Positions 1 to 21,308 are shown, numbered from the stretch's first letter. The stretch is DNA of 42,164 bases from Nitrospinota bacterium (GCA_016217765.1 JACRGP010000192.1:1-42164), one strand, 5' to 3'. Made by a program: numbers and translations. Notes: generated by a model from the sequence alone, not told the origin.

Positions 1-324
1 GCGCTCAACACGGCCATCGCCGCGACGCGCGCGGGCGGGGACGTCGTCTTGTTCGGCATCTCCTCGGGCGACTACACGCTGTCGAATTTCCAGGACATTG
101 TCATGTACGGCAAGTCCCTGCACAGCGTGGTGGGCAGGCAAGTGTTCCAGACCTGGTATGTCGTGAGCAACCTGTTGCAGTCCAAGGGTCATAATCTCCA
201 GGACAAGATTTACGAGGTCATTCTGAACCGCGGGGAGGGGACGGTCTTCCCGTTCCGGGAGTTCGACCCCGTTGCGTTCGAGAAAGCCATCAAGGAGCAT
301 CCCAAGATCGTCTTGAAATACTGA
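1..324 (+). CDS. tdh: L-threonine 3-dehydrogenase, C-terminal part (5' truncated by window edge)
   Basis: Open frame from base 1 ([25 protein letters not shown]...[10 protein letters not shown]...PKIVLKY*). Resembles the C-terminus of zinc-dependent medium-chain dehydrogenases of the Tdh type. Sits immediately upstream of kbl. Confidence 0.75.
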   Translation, partial: ALNTAIAATRAGGDVVLFGISSGDYTLSNFQDIVMYGKSLHSVVGRQVFQTWYVVSNLLQSKGHNLQDKIYEVILNRGEGTVFPFREFDPVAFEKAIKEHPKIVLKY

Positions 325-356
325 CTGAGCGCCCTTCCGCTCAAGGAGGCCCTGAC

Positions 357-1520
<1,164 letters not shown>

Positions 1521-1547
<27 letters not shown>

Positions 1548-1638
1548 GAGCGCTCTTTACCCTCCCCCAGCCCCCTCCCTGGAAGGGAGGGGAGGAAGAG
1601 GGGGCAAATCCGGCGAGCGGTTTAAGATCGTGCGGTAG
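1521..1638 (+). repeat. 27-bp direct repeat (kbl 3' end) flanking a C/G-rich palindromic intergenic element
   Basis: 1521-1547 ggcgagcggttcaagatcgtccagtag vs 1612-1638 ggcgagcggtttaagatcgtgcggtag (24/27 identical). Between them cccctccct-gga-agggagggg (1572-1592), a 9-bp perfect stem. Confidence 0.85.
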
Positions 1639-1703
1639 CCCCCTTTATGGAGCGCAACCCCCGCCTCGGCGTAAGCGGGACGGCGAAGCGCCGTAGCTGA
1701 CAG

Positions 1704-1808
1704 GCTTGATCCGGATGGCGCACAAGCGTCATCGAGGGCAATCGAATCCGGGCCATCCCGTTCCGGGGCGTTCCCCGGCGGCATTGGGTCCAGCGGCACG
1801 CTGGACGG
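1704..1808 (+). repeat. Bipartite dispersed intergenic repeat, copy 1 (module A inverted, then module B)
   Basis: Module B 1782-1808 cattgggtccagcggcacgctggacgg matches 40412-40438 with 1 mismatch. Reverse complement of module A (about 1704-1760) matches about 40354-40410. Confidence 0.75.
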
Positions 1809-1875
1809 TTGCAATTGTCCCGCCTATTTTGTACCCTGCCGGGGGAATTGGCGTAACGGCGCCGGGCCGGGGCGA

Positions 1876-1904
1876 TTGACGCCTTCCGGTCCATCCCGTA
1901 TAAT
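1876..1904 (+). promoter_or_regulatory. Candidate sigma70-type promoter for gmd
   Basis: TTGACG (1876-1881), 17-nt spacer, TATAAT (1899-1904), about 80 nt upstream of the gmd ATG (1984). Confidence 0.75.
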
Positions 1905-1983
1905 CCGGCCCTTCCAGAAACGCGAGGGGGCCGGTCGCCGCCGCCCCCGGACTTACCAACCTTTTGCGGGAAAAAATAGCGAT

Positions 1984-2985
1984 ATGAAACGCGCCCTCAT
2001 CACCGGCATCACCGGGCAAGACGGCTCCTACCTGGCCGAGTTTCTTCTTGAAAAGGGATATCACGTGGCGGGCATGTTGCGCCGGTCGAGCACGGAAAAT
2101 TTCGAGCGCATCGAGCATATCAAGAACGATATCGAGTTCAAGCACGCCGACCTCCTGGACCAGATGTCGATCCTGACCGCCATCGCCGAGACCCGCCCGG
2201 ACGAGGTGTACAACCTGGCGGCGCAGTCCTTCGTCCCCACCTCGTGGAAACAGCCGATCCTGACGGGCGAGTTTTCGGGCCTGGCGGTGACGCGCGTGCT
2301 GGAGGCGATCCGCACCGTGAACCCGAAAATCAAGTTCTACCAGGCGTCGAGTAGCGAGATGTTCGGCCGGGTGCGCGAGGTCCCGCAGAACGAGAACACC
2401 CCGTTTTATCCCCGCAGTCCCTATGGCGTGGCCAAGGCGTACGGCCACTGGATGACCGTCAATTAACGGGAAAGCTACGACATGTTCGCGGTGAGCGGCA
2501 TTTTGTTCAACCACGAGTCGCCCCGCCGGGGCCGGGAGTTCGTCACGCGCAAGGCGACGGAAGGCGCGGCGCGGATCAAGCTGGGCCTGGCGGACAGGCT
2601 GGAGCTGGGCAACCTGGGCGCCAAGCGCGATTGGGGCTACGCCAAGGACTACGTCGAGATGATGTGGCATATGTTGCAACAGGACCAGCCCGACGATTAC
2701 GTCATCGCCACGGGCGAGACCCATTCGGTCCAGGAACTGGTCGAGATCGCCTTTTCCCGCGCCGGCCTGAATTGGAAGGACCATGTGCGGACCAACCCGG
2801 ATTTGCTCCGCCCGGCCGAGGTGGACCTGCTGGTCGGCGACCCGTCCAAGGCCCGCCGGAAACTGGGGTGGGAACCCAAGGTCAAATTCAAGGAACTGAT
2901 CGAGTTGATGGTGGACGCCGACCTGGAGCGCCTCCGGCAGGACAAGGCCAGAAGCGCCATGGCGGATTCCAGGGCTGGGAAGTAG
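1984..2985 (+). pseudogene. gmd: GDP-mannose 4,6-dehydratase interrupted by an in-frame TAA (2464-2466)
   Basis: MKRALITGITGQDGSYLAEFLLEKGYH...[36 protein letters not shown]...; both halves lie in the same frame, split by one stop where NYRES is expected. Confidence 0.85.
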
Positions 2986-2991
2986 ACCGCC

Positions 2992-3945
2992 GTGCGGAGC
3001 CTGATCACCGGGGTCAACGGTTTCGCCGGCTCGCATCTCGCCGACCTCCTGCTCGCCGGGAACGAGGAAGTCGCCGGCGTGGCGCGAGACCCCGGCAAGG
3101 ACGGAAATATCCGGCACGTCCGCGACCGGGTCCGCGTGGTCGCGGGGGACGTGCGCGACGCCGGCCGGTTGAAACAAATTCTGCGGGACGTCCGGCCGGA
3201 CCGTATTTACCACCTGGCTTCGGTTACGTTTCTCCCTGCCGTATCGGGCGACTGGCGGGCCGCGTTCGAGACGGTTTTTTTCGGGACGCAAAACCTGTTG
3301 GAGGCCGTGAAGGAGACCCGTCCGGACGCCCGGGTCCTGTGGGTGGGGTCCTCCGAGGAGTATGGCCTGCCGCCGCCCGAGGAACTGCCCGTCCGGGAGA
3401 CTTGCCCGCTCAGGCCCATTTCCCTTTACGGGGCCGGCAAGGCGGCGGCGGAGGCCCTGGTCCATTCCTATGTCCAAAGAGACACGCTGGACGTCGTGCT
3501 GGCCCGGCCCTTCAACCACATCGGCCCGCGGCAGGACGGGCGTTTCGCCTGCGCGTCCTTCGCCCGGCAGGTCGCGGCGATATCCGCCGGGACCCCGCCG
3601 GTCCTCAAGGTGGGCAACCTCCAGGCCCAGCGCGATTTCACCGACGCGCGGGACACGGTGCGCGCCTACCGCGCCCTCATGGAGTTCGGGAAGAGCGGGG
3701 AGGTTTACAACGTGTGTTCGGGCCAGTCCTTGTCCGTACAGTCCCTGCTGGACGGCCTGTTAAAGCTGATCGGGGTCGCGGTCAAGGTGGAGATAGACCC
3801 CGAACGGTATCGCCCCGAGGCGCCCTCGAAATTTTACGGCGATTATTCCCGCCTGAACCGGGATACGGGCTGGCGTCCGGAAATTTCCTTGGAAACAACC
3901 CTGCGGGACCTGTTGCGTTACTGGCAAAACCGCGCCGAAAATTAG
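2992..3945 (+). CDS. rmd: NAD-dependent epimerase/dehydratase, probable GDP-6-deoxy-D-mannose reductase
   Basis: GTG start; ITGVNGFAGSHLADLL Rossmann motif, YGAGKAAAEAL (YxxxK), RPFNHIGPRQ; directly downstream of gmd. Confidence 0.65.
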   Translation: MRSLITGVNGFAGSHLADLLLAGNEEVAGVARDPGKDGNIRHVRDRVRVVAGDVRDAGRLKQILRDVRPDRIYHLASVTFLPAVSGDWRAAFETVFFGTQNLLEAVKETRPDARVLWVGSSEEYGLPPPEELPVRETCPLRPISLYGAGKAAAEALVHSYVQRDTLDVVLARPFNHIGPRQDGRFACASFARQVAAISAGTPPVLKVGNLQAQRDFTDARDTVRAYRALMEFGKSGEVYNVCSGQSLSVQSLLDGLLKLIGVAVKVEIDPERYRPEAPSKFYGDYSRLNRDTGWRPEISLETTLRDLLRYWQNRAEN

Positions 3946-3985
3946 CCGGCGGAAACGGGGGAAAATGGGGGCCGATTGTAATTAT

Positions 3986-4014
3986 TTGAAAAATTTGATT
4001 TAATCTGGTATGGT
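3986..4014 (+). promoter_or_regulatory. Candidate upstream promoter of the tRNA/secE cluster
   Basis: TTGAAA, 17-nt spacer, TATGGT in an AT-rich intergenic region. Confidence 0.35.
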
Positions 4015-4183
4015 GTGTGGGCGAAAAGTTTACGGGGTTTGTTTTTTGGAATGGTTTCCCAAGGGATGAAATTTTTTCTACCAAATTTTTTCCTGCCGTG
4101 TTATATTGGTTAAATCCGCAAGAACAATTGCCTGAAAATTTTCCATTAATTTAAAAAAAAACGATCAGGGGGAAATTTTTTTC

Positions 4184-4212
4184 TTGAAAAGAGAAAAATC
4201 CGTCTGTAGCAT
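4184..4212 (+). promoter_or_regulatory. Candidate promoter for the tRNA-Thr/Tyr/Gly/Thr cluster
   Basis: TTGAAA (4184-4189), 17-nt spacer, TAGCAT (4207-4212), 23 bp before tRNA-Thr, with A/T tracts upstream. Confidence 0.5.
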
Positions 4213-4235
4213 TAGCGGTTTATTTTCAAAAAGAG

Positions 4236-4311
4236 GCTGGCGTAGCTCAGTTGGTAGAGCAGCTGATTTGTAATCAGCAGGTCGGGGGTTCAAGTCCCTT
4301 TGCCAGCTCCA
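4236..4311 (+). tRNA. tRNA-Thr (anticodon UGU), CCA encoded
   Basis: GCTGGCG/TGCCAGC acceptor, CTGATTTGTAATCAG anticodon arm, GGTTCAAGTCC T arm, terminal TCCA. Confidence 0.97.
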
Positions 4312-4423
4312 AGAAGTTTTGTACATGCGCCAGCGCGATCTGGCTACCCCGCGATCGAGTTGCCCGCGGATGGGTTCTGGGCGTTTTTTGTTGGGGTGAT
4401 GGAAGTGGAGTCCCTCTGAAAGC

Positions 4424-4506
4424 GGGGAGGTTCCCGAGTGGCCAAAGGGAACAGACTGTAAATCTGTCGGCTTATGCCTTCGGAGGTTCGAATCCTCCCC
4501 TCCCCA
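4424..4506 (+). tRNA. tRNA-Tyr (anticodon GUA), long variable arm, CCA not encoded
   Basis: GGGGAGG/CCTCCCC acceptor, AGACTGTAAATCTGT anticodon arm, class II variable arm CGGCTTATGCCTTC. Confidence 0.95.
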
Positions 4507-4535
4507 CTCCGGTATTTTATAGTTGAATCGGAATT

Positions 4536-4612
4536 GCGGGAATAGCTCAGATGGCTAGAGCGTCAGCCTTCCAAGCTGAGGGTCGCGGGTTCGAGTCCCG
4601 TTTCCCGCTCCA
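4536..4612 (+). tRNA. tRNA-Gly (anticodon UCC), CCA encoded
   Basis: GCGGGAA/TTCCCGC acceptor, TCAGCCTTCCAAGCTGA anticodon arm. Confidence 0.97.
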
Positions 4613-4651
4613 AAGTTTGTGGCCGAGGGGTAAGTTCGGTTTCGATAGTCT

Positions 4652-4723
4652 GCCCACGTAGCTCAGTGGTGGAGCGCTTCCTTGGTAAGGAAGAGGCCAT
4701 CGGTTCAATCCCGATCGTGGGCT
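4652..4723 (+). tRNA. tRNA-Thr (anticodon GGU), CCA not encoded
   Basis: GCCCACG/CGTGGGC acceptor, CTTCCTTGGTAAGGAAG anticodon arm. Confidence 0.96.
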
Positions 4724-4831
4724 TATGGTATTCAAGGTCGGGTCTTGAGAGGGGCCGGATAAAACGAGAACAATGGAAGGGAACGCGCAAGTCCGGGACG
4801 GTCCCGAAACGGATTTCGGTTTCAAGAGAAC

Positions 4832-4981
4832 ATGAGAGAGATCATAACTTTGGCTTGCTCCGAGTGCAAGCGCAGGAATTACACGACCACGAAGAACAAG
4901 AAGGCCTCTACGGAACGGCTTGAGCTTAAGAAGTATTGCCGGTTCTGCAGAAAGCATATCCCGCACAAGGAAACTAAGTAA
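4832..4981 (+). CDS. rpmG: 50S ribosomal protein L33 (zinc-ribbon type)
   Basis: 49 aa [49 protein letters not shown]; below the ORF-track size cutoff; CxxC...CxxC. Confidence 0.95.
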   Translation: MREIITLACSECKRRNYTTTKNKKASTERLELKKYCRFCRKHIPHKETK

Positions 4982-5074
4982 CCGGCTCTGGCGCCAGGGC
5001 GTGTGGACCTTGGCGCGCGGGGCCATATTCCGGTGTCGGCTCTCAAACCCTCAGTCCCGTCAGGAAGAATTTTT

Positions 5075-5148
5075 AGGCCAGTAGCTCCAACGGCTAGAGC
5101 ACCGGACTCCAAATCTGGGTGTTGGGGGTTCGAATCCCTCCTGGCCTG
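5075..5148 (+). tRNA. tRNA-Trp (anticodon CCA)
   Basis: AGGCCAG/CTGGCCT acceptor, CCGGACTCCAAATCTGG anticodon arm; conserved position before secE. Confidence 0.96.
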
Positions 5149-5161
5149 TATCAATTTAATT

Positions 5162-5344
5162 ATGATCGAAAAAACCAAGGAATTTTTGTCGGAAGTGAAG
5201 GTCGAGGTCAGGAAAGTGACCTGGCCTTCGCGGAAAGAGGCGATGGGCGGGACGCTCGTCGTCCTGGTCGTGGTGTTTTTCGTGTCCTTGTATCTGGGAA
5301 TCATCGATTCCGTGCTGGCCAAATTGATGCGGAGTCTCATTTGA
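5162..5344 (+). CDS. secE: Preprotein translocase subunit SecE
   Basis: 60 aa; EVKVEVRKVTWPSRKEAMGGTLVVLVVVFFVSLYLGIIDSVL; between tRNA-Trp and nusG. Confidence 0.95.
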   Translation: MIEKTKEFLSEVKVEVRKVTWPSRKEAMGGTLVVLVVVFFVSLYLGIIDSVLAKLMRSLI

Positions 5345-5886
5345 TGAGCTATGCCGTGGGGAAAGCCTGGTACGTGATCCATACGTATTCGGGGTACGAG
5401 CAGAAGGTCAAGAAAAGTCTCGAGGAGATGTTCGAGCACGCGGGGATCAAGGAACTGGTCGGGGAGATCATCATCCCGACCGAGGAAGTGGTCGAGATCC
5501 GGCAGGGCAAGAGGAAGATCACATCCCGGAAGTTTTTTCCCGGCTACATCCTGATCAATATCGAGATGAACCAGGATATCTGGTACATGATCAAGAACAC
5601 CGCGAAAGTGACGGGGTTTCTCGGCGGGGGGAGCACCCCCGTGCCTCTCAGCGAGGACGAGATCAAAAACATCATGGACCAGATCAAGGGCGAGTCGGCG
5701 CGGCCCAAGCCCAAGTTCTCCTTCGAGAAGGGCGAGAGCGTGCGGGTCATCGAGGGACCCTTCGTCAACTTCAACGGCATTGTCGATGACGTCAACCCCG
5801 ACAAGGGCAAGGTGAAGGTCATGGTTTCCATATTTGGCCGCGCGACGCCGGTGGAGCTGGAATTCCCGCAGATAGAAAAGGTTTGA
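5344..5886 (+). CDS. nusG: Transcription termination/antitermination protein NusG
   Basis: [22 protein letters not shown]...[12 protein letters not shown]...[14 protein letters not shown] (KOW); start overlaps the secE stop (TGATG). Confidence 0.97.
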   Translation: MSYAVGKAWYVIHTYSGYEQKVKKSLEEMFEHAGIKELVGEIIIPTEEVVEIRQGKRKITSRKFFPGYILINIEMNQDIWYMIKNTAKVTGFLGGGSTPVPLSEDEIKNIMDQIKGESARPKPKFSFEKGESVRVIEGPFVNFNGIVDDVNPDKGKVKVMVSIFGRATPVELEFPQIEKV

Positions 5887-5935
5887 GCGCGAACGGCGCG
5901 AGCGATACGAACGCGAACGGAAAGGTTTTCGGATA

Positions 5936-6364
5936 ATGGCGACAAAACAGGCGACAGGACAGATCAAGTTGCAAATCCCGGCGGGTCAGGCGACCCCTTC
6001 CCCTCCGGTGGGGCCCGCCCTGGGGCAGAAGGGCGTCAACATCATGGAGTTCTGCAAGGCCTTCAACGCCAAGACCAAGGGGCAGGAGGGGACGATCATC
6101 CCGGCGATCATCACGGTTTATTCGGACCGGAGCTTCACCTTCATCACGAAGACCCCTCCGGCCACGGTCCTGTTGAAGCAGGCGGCGGGGATCGCCAAGG
6201 GCTCGTCCGACCCCAGCAAGAACTTCGTGGGCGCGGTGACCCGGGAGCAGGTCAGGAAAATCGCGGAAACCAAGATGGCCGACCTGAATTGTTACGATGT
6301 CGAAAAAGCGATGAACATCATCGCCGGTTCCGCGCGGAGCATGGGCCTCAAGGTCGAAGGGTAA
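5936..6364 (+). CDS. rplK: 50S ribosomal protein L11
   Basis: [36 protein letters not shown]. Confidence 0.98.
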   Translation: MATKQATGQIKLQIPAGQATPSPPVGPALGQKGVNIMEFCKAFNAKTKGQEGTIIPAIITVYSDRSFTFITKTPPATVLLKQAAGIAKGSSDPSKNFVGAVTREQVRKIAETKMADLNCYDVEKAMNIIAGSARSMGLKVEG

Positions 6365-6389
6365 TTTAAATAGTTGGAGACGATCGGTC

Positions 6390-7079
6390 ATGTCAAAGAT
6401 GGGGAAGAAATTCAAGGCGGCGTTTGAAAAGGTAGACCCCGCCAGGAAATACGATTTGAAAGAGGCCCTGCGGATAGCCAAGGAGACGGCCTTCGCCAAG
6501 TTCGACTCGTCGGTCGATATCGCGGTGAGGCTGGGAGTCGACCCCCGCAAGGCCGACCAGAACATCCGGGCCAGCGTCGTTCTGCCCAAGGGCGCCGGGA
6601 AGAGGTTCCGGGTCCTGGTCTTTGCCAAGGGCGAGAAGGAAAAAGAGGCCCGCGAGGCCGGGGCGGAATTTGTCGGCGCCGACGACCTGGTGGCCAAGAT
6701 CCAGGGCGGATGGATGGAGTTCGACCGCGTGGTGGCCACTCCGGACCTGATGGGTCTGGTGGGCCGGCTGGGGAAGATACTGGGTCCCCGGGGCCTGATG
6801 CCGAACCCCAAGACCGGCACCGTGACCTTCAACGTCAAGGAGGCCATTCAGGAGATCCAGGCGGGCAAGGTGGACGTGCGCGTGGACAAGGCGGGGATCG
6901 TGCACGCCTCGGTGGGCAAGGCCAGTTTCTCGGTGGGCGACCTGGAGGAGAATGTGAACGCCGTCCTGGCCCTTTTGCTACGTTTGAAACCGTCCTCCAG
7001 CAAGGGCACGTACGTCAAGGGAGTTTTCATTTCCACCACCATGGGGCCCGGCATCCGGGTGGAATACGCCGCCGCGTAA
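6390..7079 (+). CDS. rplA: 50S ribosomal protein L1
   Basis: [46 protein letters not shown]. Confidence 0.98.
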   Translation: MSKMGKKFKAAFEKVDPARKYDLKEALRIAKETAFAKFDSSVDIAVRLGVDPRKADQNIRASVVLPKGAGKRFRVLVFAKGEKEKEAREAGAEFVGADDLVAKIQGGWMEFDRVVATPDLMGLVGRLGKILGPRGLMPNPKTGTVTFNVKEAIQEIQAGKVDVRVDKAGIVHASVGKASFSVGDLEENVNAVLALLLRLKPSSSKGTYVKGVFISTTMGPGIRVEYAAA

Positions 7080-7148
7080 GCCAAGGCCGTCCGGGGCCGG
7101 CCGAGGGCCTGGCGGTCATCAAATCGAGAAAGGAAGGGAGCATTCATC

Positions 7149-7682
7149 TTGCCAACGCCAGCGAAAGATAGTTCGATAAAAGATTTGAACGACAAGTTTT
7201 CGAGAGCCAAGTCCGCGGTCGTGGCCAATTACCAGGGGATCGCCGCGCCGGAACTCACGCTTTTGCGGAAACACATGCGGCAGAGGTCGGTCGATTTTCT
7301 GGTCGTGAAGAACACCCTGGCGCGCAAAGCCGCCAAGAACACCTCCCTGGAGGTCTTGGACTCCCACTTCAAGGGTCCGGTGTCGCTGGCGCTGAGTTAT
7401 GACGACGCGATCGCCCCCGCCAAGGCCTTGACCGAGTTCGCCAAGGCCGACGTCAAGAAGCAACCCGAGGTCATTTGCGGGGTCGTCGAGGGGAAGCGGA
7501 TTTCCCCGGACGAGGTGAAGGCCCTTTCCGACCTGCCCTCGAAGGAAGTTTTGATCGCCCGGATGTTGTCCACGTTCCAGGGGCCGACGACCAATTTCGC
7601 GAGGGTCCTGAACGGCCTGCTCCAAAAACTGGTCGGCACGCTGGAGGCGATCAAGGACAAGAAAGAAAAGTCCGGCGGTTGA
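7149..7682 (+). CDS. rplJ: 50S ribosomal protein L10 (TTG start)
   Basis: L10 family sequence between rplA and rplL; purine-rich ggaagggag upstream. Confidence 0.95.
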   Translation: MPTPAKDSSIKDLNDKFSRAKSAVVANYQGIAAPELTLLRKHMRQRSVDFLVVKNTLARKAAKNTSLEVLDSHFKGPVSLALSYDDAIAPAKALTEFAKADVKKQPEVICGVVEGKRISPDEVKALSDLPSKEVLIARMLSTFQGPTTNFARVLNGLLQKLVGTLEAIKDKKEKSGG

Positions 7683-7780
7683 TCCGCCGGGTTCCAGGGG
7701 GCCCGCGCTCCGGCTTGGGACCTGGGGGACATTCAACAACGATTAACGGAAAACTTTTAATTTTTTTTTTAGGAGGATGT

Positions 7781-8164
7781 ATGGCCGTAACAAAAGAGGA
7801 AGTGATCTCCTTTATCGACAACATGACCGTGTTGGAGATGTCGAGTTTCGTTAAGGAACTGGAAGAGAAATACGGCGTCACCGCCGCCGCGGCGACTATC
7901 GCGATGCCCATGGCGGGAGGCCAGGCCGGCGGAGCCGCCCCGGCCGCCGAGAAGACCGAGTTCACCGTCGTGCTCGCCGACGCCGGCGACAAGAAAATCC
8001 AGGTGATCAAGGAAGTCCGCGCGGTCACCGGCCTGGGGTTGAAAGACGCCAAGGACCTGGTCGAGGGAGCTCCCAAGACCGTGAAGGAAAACGTCAAGAA
8101 GGAAGAAGCCGATCAGATTAAAAAGTTGATCGAAGCCGCCGGCGGAAAGGTCGAGATTAAATAG
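7781..8164 (+). CDS. rplL: 50S ribosomal protein L7/L12
   Basis: [53 protein letters not shown] upstream of ATG 7781. Confidence 0.98.
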   Translation: MAVTKEEVISFIDNMTVLEMSSFVKELEEKYGVTAAAATIAMPMAGGQAGGAAPAAEKTEFTVVLADAGDKKIQVIKEVRAVTGLGLKDAKDLVEGAPKTVKENVKKEEADQIKKLIEAAGGKVEIK

Positions 8165-8226
8165 TCTCGTTCGAATTCGTTTCGCCAAACCTTTCGCAAC
8201 TTCACCAATAAATCAAACGGCGGCCT

Positions 8227-12450
<4,224 letters not shown>

Positions 12451-12533
12451 ACTCCCGCCCTTTATTTGAGCGGCGAAAGTCATGCAAGTTGTAGTAAACG
12501 TCGTTTTATACAACTTCATCTAGGAGATCCCAC

Positions 12534-16628
<4,095 letters not shown>

Positions 16629-16637
16629 AAATAGCTC

Positions 16638-16665
16638 TTGACTCCGCGTCAGATAGCGCTAGAAT
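16638..16665 (+). promoter_or_regulatory. Candidate promoter for the str (rpsL) operon
   Basis: TTGACT (16638-16643), 16-nt spacer, TAGAAT (16660-16665), about 90 nt upstream of rpsL. Confidence 0.6.
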
Positions 16666-16754
16666 CAATAATTTTTAATCTCCTTCGACTCCAATAAATT
16701 AAAACGTATTTGAGTTCGGGGTAAAAGGAAAATCGCCTTTTGCAGGGGGTAACT

Positions 16755-17132
16755 TTGCCAACGATTAATCAATTAGTTAAGAGCGGCCGGACAAAACCGA
16801 CGCAAAAAACGGCCAGTCCGGCGTTGCGGTCCTGTCCGCAAAAACGGGGAGTGTGCGTGCGGGTTTATACGTCCACTCCGAAGAAACCGAATTCCGCGTT
16901 GCGGAAAGTCGCGCGGGTCCGGTTGACCAACGGCATGGAGGTGACCACCTATATTCCCGGGGTGGGCCACAATTTGCAGGAGCATTCCATTGTGATGATC
17001 CGGGGCGGCCGCGTGAAAGACCTTCCGGGCGTGCGGTATCACGTCGTGAGAGGTTGTTTGGACACCCTGGGCGTGGCCAACCGGATGCAGAGCCGGTCCA
17101 AATACGGGGCCAAGAGAGCCAAGAAAGGTTAA
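16755..17132 (+). CDS. rpsL: 30S ribosomal protein S12 (TTG start preferred over the track start 16740)
   Basis: [57 protein letters not shown]. Confidence 0.97.
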   Translation: MPTINQLVKSGRTKPTQKTASPALRSCPQKRGVCVRVYTSTPKKPNSALRKVARVRLTNGMEVTTYIPGVGHNLQEHSIVMIRGGRVKDLPGVRYHVVRGCLDTLGVANRMQSRSKYGAKRAKKG

Positions 17133-17145
17133 GTGAGAAGAGAAT

Positions 17146-17616
17146 ATGGGGCGTAGACGAGAAGCGGTAAAACGAGAAGTCGCGGCCGACCCGAAGTTCA
17201 ACGACGTGACGGTGGCCCGGTTCATAAACAGCATCCTGAAAAAGGGGAAGAAAAGCCTGGCCGAGCGGCTTTTCTACGGGGCGCTGGAGGAAATCGGAAA
17301 AAAGACCAAGGAAGACCCCATGAAGGTTTTCCGGAAGGCCGTGGAGAATGCCTCGCCCCTTCTGGAGGTCCGTTCCCGGCGGGTGGGCGGCGCGACGTAT
17401 CAGGTGCCCGTGGAAGTGAAGAGCGGCCGCCGGCTGGCGCTGAGCATGCGATGGATCATCGCCCACGCCCGCGACCGGGCGGGCCGGGCGTTTTCGGAAA
17501 AGCTGTCCGGGGAAATAATCGACGCCTACAACAATACGGGCGGCGCAATCAAGAAAAAAGAGGAAGTCCATCGGATGGCCGAGGCCAACAAGGCGTTTGC
17601 CCACTACCGCTGGTAG
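17146..17616 (+). CDS. rpsG: 30S ribosomal protein S7
   Basis: [41 protein letters not shown]...[15 protein letters not shown]. Confidence 0.98.
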   Translation: MGRRREAVKREVAADPKFNDVTVARFINSILKKGKKSLAERLFYGALEEIGKKTKEDPMKVFRKAVENASPLLEVRSRRVGGATYQVPVEVKSGRRLALSMRWIIAHARDRAGRAFSEKLSGEIIDAYNNTGGAIKKKEEVHRMAEANKAFAHYRW

Positions 17617-17635
17617 GTCATGGGAATTCTTTGAT

Positions 17636-19747
<2,112 letters not shown>

Positions 19748-19780
19748 AAATTCAATATTTAACATTCTGGAGTTATCCAC

Positions 19781-20971
19781 ATGGCAAAAGAAAAATTTGT
19801 TCGCGATAAACCGCACTTGAACGTCGGAACCATCGGCCACGTAGACCACGGGAAAACCACGTTGACGGCCTGCATCACCGAAGTATTGTCCAAAAAAGGA
19901 CTGGCCGATTACATCCCGTTCGATCAGATCGACAAGGCGCCCGAGGAGCGGGAGCGCGGCATCACCATCGCCATTGCCCATGTGGAATACAAAACCGATA
20001 AACGGCATTATGCCCATGTGGACTGTCCCGGCCATGCGGACTACGTCAAGAACATGATCACCGGCGCCGCGCAGATGGACGGCGCCATCCTGGTCTTGAG
20101 CGCCGCCGACGGCCCCATGCCCCAGACGCGGGAGCACATCCTCCTGGCGCGGCAGGTGGGCGTTCCCAGGATCATCGTGTTCATGAACAAGGTGGACATG
20201 GTCGACGACCCCGAGTTGTTGGACCTCGTCGAGTTGGAGGTCCGCGAATTGCTGTCCAAGTACGAGTTCCCCGGCGACGAGATCCCCGTCATCCGCGGTA
20301 GCGCCTTGCAGGCGCTTCAGAACCCCGAGGACCCGGTAAAGACCAAGTGCATATGGGACCTGATGGCCGCCCTGGACACCTATTTTCCCGTGCCCGATCG
20401 GGCCATCGACAAGCCGTTCCTCATGCCGATCGAGGACATCTTCAGCATCTCCGGCCGCGGCACGGTTGCCACCGGCAGGGTCGAGAGCGGAATTGTCAAG
20501 GTGGGCGAGGAGATCGAGATCGTCGGATTCCGTCCCACGACCAAGACGGTCGTGACCGGCGTCGAAATGTTCCGGAAATTGCTGGACGAGGGCCAGGCCG
20601 GGGACAACGTCGGCGTGCTTCTCCGCGGCACGAAACGCGAGGAGATCGAGCGCGGCCAGGTGTTGGCCAGGCCCGGATCCATCACGCCGCACACCAAATT
20701 CAAGGCCCAAGTGTACATCCTCACCAAGGAGGAAGGCGGGCGTCATACCCCCTTCTTCAACGGGTATCGACCGCAATTTTACTTCCGGACCACCGACGTG
20801 ACTGGCGTCGTACAGCTCCAGCAGGGGGTGGAAATGGTCATGCCTGGGGATAACGTCAACATTGAAGTGGATCTGATCACCCCCATCGCCATGAACAAGG
20901 AACTTCGGTTCGCCATCCGCGAAGGCGGAAGGACGGTCGGCGCCGGGGTCGTGAACGAGATCCTGGAATAA
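19781..20971 (+). CDS. tuf: Elongation factor Tu
   Basis: [72 protein letters not shown]. Confidence 0.99.
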   Translation: MAKEKFVRDKPHLNVGTIGHVDHGKTTLTACITEVLSKKGLADYIPFDQIDKAPEERERGITIAIAHVEYKTDKRHYAHVDCPGHADYVKNMITGAAQMDGAILVLSAADGPMPQTREHILLARQVGVPRIIVFMNKVDMVDDPELLDLVELEVRELLSKYEFPGDEIPVIRGSALQALQNPEDPVKTKCIWDLMAALDTYFPVPDRAIDKPFLMPIEDIFSISGRGTVATGRVESGIVKVGEEIEIVGFRPTTKTVVTGVEMFRKLLDEGQAGDNVGVLLRGTKREEIERGQVLARPGSITPHTKFKAQVYILTKEEGGRHTPFFNGYRPQFYFRTTDVTGVVQLQQGVEMVMPGDNVNIEVDLITPIAMNKELRFAIREGGRTVGAGVVNEILE

Positions 20972-20973
20972 TT

Positions 20974-21288
20974 ATGGCCGAGCAAAACCAGAAAATTAAG
21001 ATCAAACTGAAGGCCTACGACCACAAGCTTCTCGACTGGTCGGTGGGCGAGATTGTCGAGACCACCAAGCGCACGGGCGCGAAAGTGATCGGCCCCATCC
21101 CCCTGCCCACCGTGAAAAACCGGTGGACGGTGCTACGCTCGCCGCATGTCGACAAGAAGTCGCGGGAGCAGTTCGAGATCCGGACCCATAAAAGGATTCT
21201 GGAGATCGTGGAGCCGACCCCGCAGACGGTCGACGCCTTGATGAAGCTCGACCTGTCCGGCGGCGTGGACATCGAGATCAAACTATAG
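20974..21288 (+). CDS. rpsJ: 30S ribosomal protein S10
   Basis: [40 protein letters not shown]. Confidence 0.98.
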   Translation: MAEQNQKIKIKLKAYDHKLLDWSVGEIVETTKRTGAKVIGPIPLPTVKNRWTVLRSPHVDKKSREQFEIRTHKRILEIVEPTPQTVDALMKLDLSGGVDIEIKL

Positions 21289-21308
21289 AATAGAAGACCA
21301 TTGAATCC

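Noticed and set aside
2464-2466. TAA in gmd as evidence for stop-codon reassignment or recoding
   Set aside because: TAA ends many genes here (e.g. rpmG, rpoB, rpsE), and there is no visible recoding element; nonsense mutation or sequencing error is simpler.
1729-3519. 596-codon antisense ORF over gmd/rmd
   Set aside because: Overlaps two clear sense genes; Arg/Gly/Pro/His-rich translation typical of a spurious frame.
2631-3989. 452-codon + strand ORF overlapping gmd 3' end and rmd
   Set aside because: Out of frame with both genes; Arg/Gly/Pro-rich low-complexity translation.
4724-4831. Possible tuf pseudogene remnant between tRNA-Thr and rpmG
   Set aside because: No EF-Tu-like peptide could be recognised in any frame by eye; only absence of the gene is claimed.
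5003-5344. Longer 113-aa version of secE
   Set aside because: The upstream part covers tRNA-Trp; the real start is ATG 5162 giving a typical 60-aa SecE.
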